A DNA stretch of 39,092 nucleotides. Source: Paracoccaceae bacterium. GTDB taxonomy: Bacteria; Pseudomonadota; Alphaproteobacteria; Rhodobacterales; Rhodobacteraceae. The notes beneath the pieces are model-generated. The model did not search any database. It saw only the letters and a list, made by a program, of their open reading frames with translations, and had not been told where the DNA came from. Shown here piece by piece: positions 28,020 through 35,556 of the stretch (the stretch's first letter is position 1; every line of letters starts with the position of its first letter). Position numbers and translations under genes: made by a program. The stretch is from contig CANJQT010000028.1 of assembly GCA_947476475.1 (NCBI GenBank), forward strand, positions 1 to 39,092, given 5' to 3'.

Positions 28020-29357
28020 TTGGAGCAGCACTATTCCGAACGGCGCAAGATTGATCCCACGCGGGGTGACCGGCTGGGCGACGGCAGCCCCAATGACAAT
28101 GACCGGGTCGAGATCGGACCGACGCAGCTTGCCTTTTCGGAATGGGCGGCAGCGGGGCTGACCCTGCCTAACCTCGACCGGATGCGCGACTACCGCTGGC
28201 GGCGGCTGGTCAAGGCGCTGAACGACCGTGATTTTGGCGGACTGTTGCTGTTCGACCCGCTGAACATCCGCTATGCAACAGACACTACCAACATGCAGTT
28301 GTGGAACAGCCACAATCCTTTCCGCGCCTGCCTGATCTGCGCGGACGGCCACATGGTCATGTGGGAATACAAGAATTCACCGTTCCTTGTGGCCTTCAAC
28401 CCACTGGTCAAGGAACTGCGCTCGGGCGCTTCTTTCTTTTACAACGTCTGCGGCGACCGTACCGCCGCGGATGCCGGATCATTCGCGGCGCAGGTCGAAG
28501 AGGTGATGCGCGCCCATGCCGGCGCCAACCGGCGGCTGGCGGTGGACAAGATCATGATCCATGGCCTCAAGGCGCTGGAACGGGCCGGATTCGAAGTGAT
28601 GGAGGGCGAGGAAGTCACCGAACGCACCCGCGCCATCAAGGGGCCTGACGAAATTGCCGCCATGCGCTGCGCCCACCACGCCTGCGAGGCGGCGATTGCC
28701 GGGATGGAGGCTTTCACCCGCGAAAACGTGCCCCGTGGCGGCGTCAGCGAGGACGACATCTGGGCCGAACTGCACAAGGGCAATATCCGGCGTGGTGGCG
28801 AATGGATCGAAACGCGTCTGCTGGCTTCGGGAACCCGCACCAACCCCTGGTTCCAGGAATGTGGGCCAAGGATCGTGCAGAATAACGAGATCGTGGCCTT
28901 CGATACCGACTTGATCGGCAGCTATGGAATTTGCATCGACATCAGCCGCACCTGGTGGGTGGGGGATGCGCGGCCCACCAACGCGATGGTGTCGGCCATG
29001 CATCATGCACGTGACCATATCGCCACCAACATGGCGATGCTGAAACCCGGCGTGACCATCCGCGAACTGACCCATGGCGGGCATCAACTGGAGGGGCATT
29101 ACTGGAAGCAGAAATATTCCTGCAAGATGCATGGCGTCGGCCTGTGCGACGAATGGCCCTTTGTTCCCTATCCCGATGGCTGGGTGGACGGCGCCTTCGA
29201 GGTGGCACTGGAGCCGGGGATGGTCTTGTGCGTCGAAGCTTTGGTCAGCCCGGAAGGCGGTGATTTTTCTATCAAGCTGGAAGATCAGGTGCTGATCACC
29301 GAGACAGGCCATGAAAACCTGACCCGCTATCCGTTTGATGCCGCACTGATGGGGTGA
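28020..29357 (+). CDS. dddP: DMSP lyase DddP (M24 peptidase-fold)
   Basis: A 445-residue creatinase/aminopeptidase P-fold protein matching DddP, which cleaves dimethylsulfoniopropionate to dimethyl sulfide and acrylate. From the TTG start, the dinuclear-metal ligands fall at D295, D297, D307, H371, E406 and E421, and the catalytic D377 plus substrate-site Y366 and W95 are all present; from memory these are the numbers of the characterised Ruegeria enzyme. Family-specific text includes GPTQLAFSEWAAAGL at 33-47, FDTDLIGSYGICIDISRTWW in parts, and MHGVGLCDEWP at 370-380. The TTG start has GGAGG (28008-28012) at 7-base spacing, and no other start gives the family length. It stands alone: no dmd or acrylate-use gene is nearby. 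Copies of an intergenic repeat lie on both sides. Confidence 0.9.
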   Translation: MEQHYSERRKIDPTRGDRLGDGSPNDNDRVEIGPTQLAFSEWAAAGLTLPNLDRMRDYRWRRLVKALNDRDFGGLLLFDPLNIRYATDTTNMQLWNSHNPFRACLICADGHMVMWEYKNSPFLVAFNPLVKELRSGASFFYNVCGDRTAADAGSFAAQVEEVMRAHAGANRRLAVDKIMIHGLKALERAGFEVMEGEEVTERTRAIKGPDEIAAMRCAHHACEAAIAGMEAFTRENVPRGGVSEDDIWAELHKGNIRRGGEWIETRLLASGTRTNPWFQECGPRIVQNNEIVAFDTDLIGSYGICIDISRTWWVGDARPTNAMVSAMHHARDHIATNMAMLKPGVTIRELTHGGHQLEGHYWKQKYSCKMHGVGLCDEWPFVPYPDGWVDGAFEVALEPGMVLCVEALVSPEGGDFSIKLEDQVLITETGHENLTRYPFDAALMG

Positions 29358-29378
29358 TCTGCAAAGCTTCAATGCCGC

Positions 29379-29406
29379 TGGCGGGGATATTCAAGCCACA
29401 ATGAAG
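29379..29406 (+). repeat. Copy of the dispersed intergenic motif, downstream of dddP
   Basis: GGCGGGGATATTCAAGCCAC followed by AATGAA matches the right arm of the ppk1-ppx inverted repeat at 21 of 26 positions without gaps. It lies 22 bases after the dddP stop. Confidence 0.65.
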
Positions 29407-29425
29407 GAACCATGGCCGAGGGGCA

Positions 29426-29740
29426 TCAATAGCCGGTGAAACGTCCTTCAGTCACGCTGCCATCGGCGCTGAGGTCCAGCCCATCTCAGGCCCGTTGGTC
29501 CGACGGTGGCCAGACCGAGCAGTACCTGTCTCCGTCGATCCGCCAGCGCCCGGCTTGAAGATGGCCGCTGTCATAGGAGGTGTCACCGCTGGGTGCGAAG
29601 CTTTGGGTGGCCCCGGCAGGATAGGAAAGCGTGTGCCCGCTGAGCGCTGTCAGCGCCGCATCGCCCGCCAGCGGAACCCAGCCGCTTTCCGCGCGGGCGC
29701 CGCCCGTCAGCGCCAGAAAAATCAGGATGGATTTCAGCAT
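29426..29740 (-). pseudogene. Small exported protein, probably interrupted by an in-frame stop
   Basis: From ATG 29740 (an in-frame start at 29770 also exists) the frame encodes 84 residues to TGA at 29486-29488. Residues 1-17 are a signal peptide (MLKSILIFLALTGGARA). The mature part has ALTALSGHTLSYPAGATQSF and GRWRIDGDRYCSVWPPSD, a pattern I associate with small periplasmic proteins of Rhodobacteraceae that usually continue past WPPSD. Reading through the TGA, the same frame continues for 19 coding-like codons (DGLDLSADGSVTEGRFTGY) to TGA at 29426-29428. This suggests a nonsense change near the C-terminus, or a natural short form. The span given includes the extension; the intact ORF is 29486-29740. 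Function unknown. Confidence 0.5.
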
Positions 29741-29820
29741 CGCACCCTGTCCTTGCTTGTCCTCGGCCATCTTGCAGTCTAGGACACGCGCGACCGCGCC
29801 CCAAGCAAAAGGTTCGCCCG

Positions 29821-31125
29821 ATGATCCCGCGTTATTCCCGCCCCGAAATGGTTGCCATCTGGTCGCCCGAAACGAAGTTCAGGATCTGGTACGAAATCGA
29901 GGCGCATGCCTGCGATGCGCAGGCCGCCCTTGGGGTGATCCCCAAGGCGAATGCCGAGGCCGTCTGGCGGGCAAAGGACGTGCAGTTCGACGTGGCCCGC
30001 ATCGATGAGATCGAGGCGGTGACCAAGCATGACGTGATCGCCTTTCTGACCCATCTGGCCGAACATATCGGGTCTGACGAAGCCCGGTTCGTCCACCAGG
30101 GTATGACCAGTTCCGATGTTCTGGATACGACGCTGAACCTGCAACTGGTGCGCGCCGCTGACATCCTTCTGGCCGGTCTCGACCGGGTACTGGCAGCGCT
30201 GAAGGCACGCGCATTCGAACACAAGGACACCGTCCGCATCGGCCGCAGCCATGGCATTCATGCCGAGCCGACAACCATGGGCCTGACCTTCGCCCGTTTC
30301 TACGCCGAGATGGACCGGAACCGCACGCGCCTTCGTGCCGCACGGGCCGAAGTGGCAACGGGCGCGATTTCCGGCGCGGTCGGCACCTTTGCCAACATCG
30401 ACCCGGCGGTCGAGGAACATGTCTGCAAGATGCTGGGCCTGACGCCCGAGCCGATCAGCACGCAGGTCATCCCCCGCGACCGTCACGCGATGTTCTTCGC
30501 CACCCTCGGTGTGATCGCATCCAGCATCGAAAACATTGCCATCGAAATACGCCACATGCAGCGCACCGAAGTGCTGGAGGCCGAAGAATTCTTCAGCCCC
30601 GGCCAGAAGGGTTCGTCGGCGATGCCGCACAAGCGCAATCCGGTGTTGACCGAAAACCTGACGGGTTTGGCCCGCCTGGTGCGCATGGCCGTCATCCCGG
30701 CGATGGAAAATGTGGCGCTTTGGCACGAGCGCGACATTTCGCATTCCTCGGTCGAACGCGCCATCGGGCCGGATGCGACCATCACGCTGGACTTTGCGCT
30801 GAACCGGCTGGCAGGGGTGGTTGAGAAGCTGGTGATCTATCCGGAAAACATGTTGAAGAACATGAACAAGTTCAAAGGTCTTGTCATGTCGCAGCGCGTG
30901 CTTCTGGCGCTGACGCAAGCCGGGGTTTCGCGCGAGGATGCCTATCGGCTGGTGCAACGGAACGCGATGCGGGTCTGGGAAAAGGGTGCTGATTTCAAGA
31001 CCGAACTTCTGGCCGACGCCGAAGTGACCGCCGCCCTGTCGCCCGCCGAGATCGAGGAAAAGTTCGACCTTGGCTATCACACCAAACACGTTGACACCAT
31101 CTTTCGGCGAGTCTTCGGCGGCTGA
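29821..31125 (+). CDS. purB: Adenylosuccinate lyase
   Basis: A 434-residue fumarase/aspartase-superfamily lyase. It acts twice in purine synthesis, splitting SAICAR and adenylosuccinate, each releasing fumarate. The N-terminal MIPRYSRPEMVAIWS is characteristic of the short PurB type. Conserved region 1 has FVHQGMTSSDVLDTTL, region 2 has GRSHGIHAEP with catalytic H144, and region 3 is the signature GSSAMPHKRNP at 264-274, whose flexible loop carries the catalytic Ser. The small TPR gene follows after 72 bases. Confidence 0.97.
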   Translation: MIPRYSRPEMVAIWSPETKFRIWYEIEAHACDAQAALGVIPKANAEAVWRAKDVQFDVARIDEIEAVTKHDVIAFLTHLAEHIGSDEARFVHQGMTSSDVLDTTLNLQLVRAADILLAGLDRVLAALKARAFEHKDTVRIGRSHGIHAEPTTMGLTFARFYAEMDRNRTRLRAARAEVATGAISGAVGTFANIDPAVEEHVCKMLGLTPEPISTQVIPRDRHAMFFATLGVIASSIENIAIEIRHMQRTEVLEAEEFFSPGQKGSSAMPHKRNPVLTENLTGLARLVRMAVIPAMENVALWHERDISHSSVERAIGPDATITLDFALNRLAGVVEKLVIYPENMLKNMNKFKGLVMSQRVLLALTQAGVSREDAYRLVQRNAMRVWEKGADFKTELLADAEVTAALSPAEIEEKFDLGYHTKHVDTIFRRVFGG

Positions 31126-31197
31126 GCCCCATCATACGTTTGTGAATTGCGAATGATCGCGACACGTGGCCTCCTGTCGCAAAAGGGAGGTAGGCTC

Positions 31198-31830
31198 ATG
31201 TCGTTTGTTAGACTGATAGCAGTTGTTCTTATAGCTGCTTTGCCCAGCGCAACTTTGGGTGCTGGCGGCAGCGGCGGCGGTGGCAGCGGGGGAAGTGGCG
31301 GCAGCGGGGGGAGTGGCGGCACTGGAGGGGGTGGCAACGGGGATGACGGAGGCTCCAATCCTCCGGCCGAGACGCAAACCAGCAAGGACTGCAAGAAGTC
31401 CGAGGTCTGGGATGACAAGAACAACAAATGCGTCGATGCAGCCGAAGGTGCAACGAGCGGCCAACTGGACAATGATACGCTTTACAACGCCGCGCGCGAA
31501 TTGGCGCATTATGGCCGTCCCGATGATGCGCTGGTCGTGGTGTCGGCCATGACGGAGGGCGACAGTGACCGGGTTCTGACCTTCAAGGGTTTTGCAAACC
31601 GCCTGGCTGGAAATGTCGACGAGGGCATGCGCTACTATGATCTGGCGCTGACAAAGAACCCAGACAACATTCAGGCACGGTCTTATATGGGCCAAGCCTT
31701 CGTCCTGCTGGGAAAGAAGGATCTGGCGATGGCGCAACTTGACGAGATCGTCAAGCGTGGCGGCAGTGATACTTGGGCCGAACATTCCCTTCGCGAGGCA
31801 TTGGAAACCGGAGAGATCTACACTTGGTGA
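31198..31830 (+). CDS. Exported Gly/Ser-rich tetratricopeptide-repeat protein
   Basis: A 210-residue protein starting at ATG 31198, with GGGAGG (31185-31190) 7 bases upstream; the frame is open back to 31147 without a good start. A signal peptide covers about 1-22. Residues 22-53 are an almost pure Gly/Ser linker. A short Cys-framed element (KDCKKSEVWDDKNNKCVD at 63-80) follows, probably disulfide-bonded. Residues 90-200 hold TPR helices (RVLTFKGFANRLAGNVDEGM, then YYDLALTKNPDNIQARSYMG). It is likely a periplasmic or surface protein-interaction module. Function unknown. It is followed after 58 bases by the FliG-like gene. Confidence 0.8.
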   Translation: MSFVRLIAVVLIAALPSATLGAGGSGGGGSGGSGGSGGSGGTGGGGNGDDGGSNPPAETQTSKDCKKSEVWDDKNNKCVDAAEGATSGQLDNDTLYNAARELAHYGRPDDALVVVSAMTEGDSDRVLTFKGFANRLAGNVDEGMRYYDLALTKNPDNIQARSYMGQAFVLLGKKDLAMAQLDEIVKRGGSDTWAEHSLREALETGEIYTW

Positions 31831-31888
31831 TCCTAACCCGGCCTTAACTGCGGCCTGCGAGGCTGGGCTGATAAGATGGAGTCAGCAC

Positions 31889-32962
31889 ATGCCCGCAGTT
31901 GCGACCAAGCCCCTTCTGCCAGAGGCCAGCAGTGGTCTGAACCGCATGTTTCCCCCGGCCCAAAGCCTGTCCGGGCGCCAGAAAGCCGCGATCATCGTGC
32001 GGCTCTTGTTGGCGCAGGGTGCCGATCTGCCGCTGACCAGCCTTCCGGACCATGTGCAGGCCGCGTTGACCGAACAGATCGGACTTATGCGGACCATCGA
32101 CCGCAATACCCTCGCGACCGTGGTAGAGGAGTTTTGCCTGACGTTGGAACAGGTTGGCCTGTCCTTCCCCGGCGGGATCGAAGGTGCGATGAAAATGCTC
32201 GACGGGCGCATTTCGCCAGCCGCCACCACCCGGTTGAAGCGCATGGTTGGGGCCACGTCGAAACACGACCCTTGGGACAGGATCCGCGCGATGGAGGTGG
32301 AGCGCCTTTTGCCCGTCGTGGCCGAAGAAAGCCCGGAGGTGGCCGCCGTCATCTTGTCGAAGATCGCGGTGCCGCGCGCAGCCGAAATTCTGGGCCGGCT
32401 GCCCGGTGACCGTGCCCGCCTGATTGCTTATACGATGTCAAAGACCGGCGATATTGCGCCCGATACCGTGCTGCGCATCGGCCTCTCGCTGGTCGGACAG
32501 CTTGAGGTGGTCAAGGTCAGCGCCTTTGAGGGCAGCCCGATCCATAGGGTTGGCGCGATCCTCAACATCTCGCCTTCGGTCACGCGCGATGATGTTCTGC
32601 GCGGGCTGGATGAAACCGACAGTATCCTGGCCGGAGAGGTGCGCAAAACCATCTTCACCTTCGCCCACATCCCCGCCCGGATCCTGCCGCGCGACGTGCC
32701 GAAGATCCTGAAGGGGATCGAACAGGATCAACTGGTCAAGGCACTGGGTGGGGCGAAAGGCGATGCGGCAGAGGCCGCCGAATTCATATTTGCCAACATG
32801 TCCCAGCGGGTGGCTGCCAGCCTACGCGAAGAGATTGCCGCGATGGGGCGCGTCAAGGACAAGGACATCGAGGCGGCGCAGACCGCGCTGGTGATTGCGA
32901 TCCGCGAGCTTGAGACGGAAGGAGAATTGGTGATGGTCGTGCCAGAGGAGGAGGCGGAATAG
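31889..32962 (+). CDS. Divergent FliG-like protein (orphan flagellar switch paralogue)
   Basis: A 357-residue protein from ATG 31889 (GGAG about 7 bases upstream). It aligns with FliG middle and C-terminal domains: PEVAAVILSKIAVPRAAEILGRLP at about 150-173 corresponds to the EHPQ-containing helix region, and the tail MSQRVAASLREEIAAMGRVKDKDIEAAQ matches FliG-C. FliG forms the rotor ring of the flagellar switch. Departures are clear: EHPQ reads EESPE, and the torque-helix block after IFTF reads AHIPARILPRD, without the usual acidic pair seen in FxFDDL. No other flagellar gene is in the window. It may be a second, modified rotor protein or have another role. Confidence 0.75.
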   Translation: MPAVATKPLLPEASSGLNRMFPPAQSLSGRQKAAIIVRLLLAQGADLPLTSLPDHVQAALTEQIGLMRTIDRNTLATVVEEFCLTLEQVGLSFPGGIEGAMKMLDGRISPAATTRLKRMVGATSKHDPWDRIRAMEVERLLPVVAEESPEVAAVILSKIAVPRAAEILGRLPGDRARLIAYTMSKTGDIAPDTVLRIGLSLVGQLEVVKVSAFEGSPIHRVGAILNISPSVTRDDVLRGLDETDSILAGEVRKTIFTFAHIPARILPRDVPKILKGIEQDQLVKALGGAKGDAAEAAEFIFANMSQRVAASLREEIAAMGRVKDKDIEAAQTALVIAIRELETEGELVMVVPEEEAE

Positions 32963-33504
32963 GCAGGATCAGGCCACCTTTGGCGCATGTTCGCGGAGGA
33001 TGTCCGAACTCGGACAAACTGGATATAACAATTATTTCAATGTATTAAGATTCAAAATTAACCTGATTTTAACGCAATTCGCAAGGACGCTACGGGGAAA
33101 AGGGATCGGCGCCGGGGGTGAAGCAGGGCAAAAGAATTCCAACCTTTGCCCCAGACAAATATCCGGCGCGTGGCCGGGTCAGAGCCGCCGCCCCCACCCG
33201 GTTGATCACGACGGCCTTGAGCGGCCGCTTGCGCGCAGCGCCCACAAGCCTTGACGCGACCGCCTGGGCCAGCGGCATGCAACCCGCGATGCGCGGAGCC
33301 TCGCCAGAACTTCGCCTTGCCATCGGCAGGCCTAGATGCGGACGGCAGGGCAATTGCGCCTTCGCTTTCCGGTGAAGCGGTAAATCTGACGGTCATTCAA
33401 GCGACTGCCGGGTGATCGGTTCCGTTGCGCGGATCGACGGGCGGGGGGCAATGAAAACACCCGCGAAAACACCCGCGCAGCGCCGCCGTCTGGTTGCCGG
33501 GTCC
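32963..33504. other. 540-bp region without a supported gene, upstream of ssrA
   Basis: Bases 33016-33080 are strikingly AT-rich for this genome and may be a promoter or a protein-binding region. From 33085 to 33400 the composition is coding-like, and several short frames on both strands are open (for example 33090-33323 on the minus strand), but none has a ribosome binding site or a family resemblance. A fragment GCCGGATATTTG on the minus strand near 33164-33175 recalls the dispersed motif but is weak. Confidence 0.5.
33453..33476 (+). repeat. Perfect 12-bp tandem duplication
   Basis: GAAAACACCCGC occurs twice head to tail at 33453-33464 and 33465-33476, about 30 bases before the ssrA promoter. 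Confidence 0.85.
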
Positions 33505-33533
33505 TTGCGCCCGCCCCTGCCCGCGCCTATATT
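33505..33533 (+). promoter_or_regulatory. Promoter of the tmRNA gene
   Basis: TTGCGC (33505-33510) and TATATT (33528-33533) are exactly 17 bases apart. The expected start point near 33540 falls at the first base of the acceptor piece of tmRNA. Confidence 0.65.
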
Positions 33534-33539
33534 GGCGCT

Positions 33540-33862
33540 GTCGGGGGTTCGCCCGCGACTATGGACATAAACGCGCTCGTAATACACGGATCGGACCCGG
33601 GGGCGGTACCCGGCGACTCCACCAAATGCCCGGATTGGCGGGCCATGGGGTCGAAATAGGATCGACGAACGCCTAAAGGGGTTTGCTTTGTCTCGGTGAG
33701 GTACCACCGTTATCGGTCCAAAATGTACAGTTGCCAATAACAACCGTGCTCCGGCAATGGCTCTTGCTGCGTAAGCAGTTCGGGTCGCCGAAACTAAGCC
33801 CTTGCGCCTAGCAGCGTAAGGCGGGGTTCGCAGGTACCTGGCAACAGAAACCTGCACCTTAC
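33540..33862 (+). ncRNA. ssrA: Two-piece (circularly permuted) tmRNA
   Basis: tmRNA rescues ribosomes stalled on broken mRNA and adds a degradation tag. The permuted alphaproteobacterial order is visible: the acceptor piece (about 33540-33624) comes first and ends CGACTCC-A-CCA, with T-arm CCGGG/CCCGG. A 22-base intervening segment (33625-33646) contains a GCCCG/CGGGC hairpin. The coding piece then starts at 33647 with GGGGTCG, which pairs with CGACTCC (one G-U) to form the acceptor stem. The tag frame runs from GCC 33733 to TAA 33772 and encodes ANNNRAPAMALAA. The 3' boundary is approximate, placed after the conserved CAACAGAAACC segment. The ends of the mature pieces would be set by processing. 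Confidence 0.93.
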
Positions 33863-33966
33863 CCGCCTTCAAGAACCCTTCGGTCAGAAATCGCCACTTT
33901 GCGCGAAAAACTCACAGGCTTAGATGCGGCCTTGCCCCGCGGCCGGACCAGGCCCATCATCAAAAC

Positions 33967-34635
33967 ATGAACCGCATTTGCGCTTTGCTTCTTGCATTTG
34001 GTCTGGCGGCGTTTCCCGTGCGGGAGGCCTTTGCTGCGGGATGCGAGCTTGCCCTTTTGCTGGCCATCGACATTTCCGGTTCGGTCGATGACGCCGAATA
34101 TCAAATACAGGTTCAGGGCACCGCTGACGCGCTTGAGGATCCCGAAATCGCCGACGCGCTGGTGAACGGTCAGGTGGCGCTGGCGGTGGTTCAATGGTCT
34201 TCGATCGGGATGCAAAAGGTGGTGCAACCCTGGCGTCGGATGGAAACCCCCCTGGTTCTTGAACAGTTCGCCCGCACCGCGCGCATACAAGAGCGCGCCT
34301 TCGGCAAGGCCGACACGGCGGTGGGCGATGCTGTGGCGTTTGCGGTTGCGCAGTTTGCCGCAGTGCCGGACTGCAAGCGCCGCGTGATCGATATTTCCGG
34401 TGACGGGGTGCAAAATGCTGGCGGCGCGTTGCCGCTCGCGCGCGATCTGGCCATAAAGGCCGGGATTTCGATCAACGCCATCGCCATTGAAGGGATCGGC
34501 GTGGCGATCAGCGAATTTTACCGCAGGAATGTCATCACCAAGGGCGGATTCGTGGTGACCGCGACCGGCCACACCGATTATCCGCGCGCCCTGCGCCTGA
34601 AGATCCTGCGCGAGGTGGTGCGCCCGATGGGCTGA
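33967..34635 (+). CDS. Exported DUF1194 (von Willebrand A-like) protein
   Basis: A 222-residue protein with a signal peptide at 1-23 (ending AFA). The mature part is a vWA-like domain of the DUF1194 family: LLLAIDISGSVDDAEY holds a MIDAS-type DxSxS (D35, S37, S39), AVVQWSS follows, then an AVGDAVAFAV segment and RRVIDISGDGVQNAGG near 140. Such domains bind a divalent metal and often mediate protein contacts. The cellular role of DUF1194 is unknown to me. It begins about 100 bases after ssrA and is about 108 bases upstream of the chromate module. Confidence 0.88.
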   Translation: MNRICALLLAFGLAAFPVREAFAAGCELALLLAIDISGSVDDAEYQIQVQGTADALEDPEIADALVNGQVALAVVQWSSIGMQKVVQPWRRMETPLVLEQFARTARIQERAFGKADTAVGDAVAFAVAQFAAVPDCKRRVIDISGDGVQNAGGALPLARDLAIKAGISINAIAIEGIGVAISEFYRRNVITKGGFVVTATGHTDYPRALRLKILREVVRPMG

Positions 34636-34743
34636 ACCTGCCCTTGACGGCGCGCGCCGCGAATGCCAACGATAATGTTATGGGGCCAAAGCCGACGCGC
34701 CCCGTGAGGCTTTGGCCAGAGCGTCGCATCCCGCAATCAAAGG

Positions 34744-35556
34744 ATGCTGTCCTTGCCTGCTTTTTCCACGATTTCGCCGGTTCAGCTGTCACGTCTGATC
34801 GGCACAACCGATGCGCCCATTTTGATCGATGTGCGCACCGACGACGATTTTGCCGCCGACCCGCGGCTTTTGCCCTGTGGTTTCCGGGTGCCCTATGGGC
34901 AGATCGAAGATGCCACTGACCGGATCGGCCCTGCGGGCGCCGTTGTCGTTTGTCAGCGCGGCAGGAAACTGTCCGAAGGTGCTGCGGCCCTTCTGCGGGT
35001 GCTGGGCCACAAGGCCGAGGTGCTGGAGGGAGGGTGGCTCGCGGCGGTTGCTGCCGGTTTGCCCGCCTTGCCCGCGCGCATGTTGCCTCCGCGCCCAAGC
35101 CTGTGGGTTACCCGCCAGCGCCCGAAGGTCGACCGGATCGCCTGCCCATGGCTGATCCGCCGCTTCATCGACCCTGAGGCGCGCTTCTTGTTCGTGGCGC
35201 CCGCCGAAGTGGGGCCTGTGGCCGAAAGGTTCGGCGCGGTGCCGTTCGACATCGAAGGGGTGGAATTTTCGCACCGCGGGGAATTGTGTTCCTTCGACGC
35301 GCTTTTGGATGATTTTGGCTTGCGGACCGCCGCGCTGGACCGTCTGGCCATAGTGGTGAGGGCTGCGGACACCGACCGGCACGACCTTGCCCCGCAGGCG
35401 GCGGGGGTGCTGGCGCTGTCGGTGGGCCTGTCGCGGATGCACAAGGACGATCTGGCGCAGCTAGAGGCCGGAATGGCGCTTTATGATGCGCTTTACCGCT
35501 GGGCGCGCGACGGGCATTCCGAAGGGCATGACTGGCCAGCGGGGCGCGGCCAGTGA
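34744..35556 (+). CDS. chrB: Rhodanese-ChrB fusion, chromate resistance protein
   Basis: A 270-residue two-domain protein. Residues 10-108 form a rhodanese-like domain (ILIDVRTDDDF at 26-36; active-loop Cys C70 in VVVCQRGRK). Residues 118-262 are the ChrB C-terminal domain, with RPKVDRIACPWLIRRFID at 127-144, GVEFSHRGELCSFDALLDDFGL and VRAADTDRHDL. ChrB-type proteins regulate or assist chromate efflux. The rhodanese half may act in sulfur or thiol chemistry, which fits chromate entering cells as a sulfate analogue. The last 4 bases overlap the chrA start (GTGA), so the genes are coupled. The annotated ATG has little space for a Shine-Dalgarno (AAAGG abuts it). Confidence 0.88.
   Translation: MLSLPAFSTISPVQLSRLIGTTDAPILIDVRTDDDFAADPRLLPCGFRVPYGQIEDATDRIGPAGAVVVCQRGRKLSEGAAALLRVLGHKAEVLEGGWLAAVAAGLPALPARMLPPRPSLWVTRQRPKVDRIACPWLIRRFIDPEARFLFVAPAEVGPVAERFGAVPFDIEGVEFSHRGELCSFDALLDDFGLRTAALDRLAIVVRAADTDRHDLAPQAAGVLALSVGLSRMHKDDLAQLEAGMALYDALYRWARDGHSEGHDWPAGRGQ

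Noticed and set aside
29779-31089. Long minus-strand open frame over purB
   Set aside because: Shadow of adenylosuccinate lyase; composition is typical of antisense frames.
33155-33180. Possible further copy of the dispersed motif (GCCGGATATTTG on the minus strand)
   Set aside because: Only about 12 bases agree and the G-run is missing; too weak to list as a copy.
33090-33375. Short overlapping open frames on both strands before ssrA
   Set aside because: No start site, no conserved motif, and Arg/Ala-rich text as expected from GC-rich non-coding DNA.
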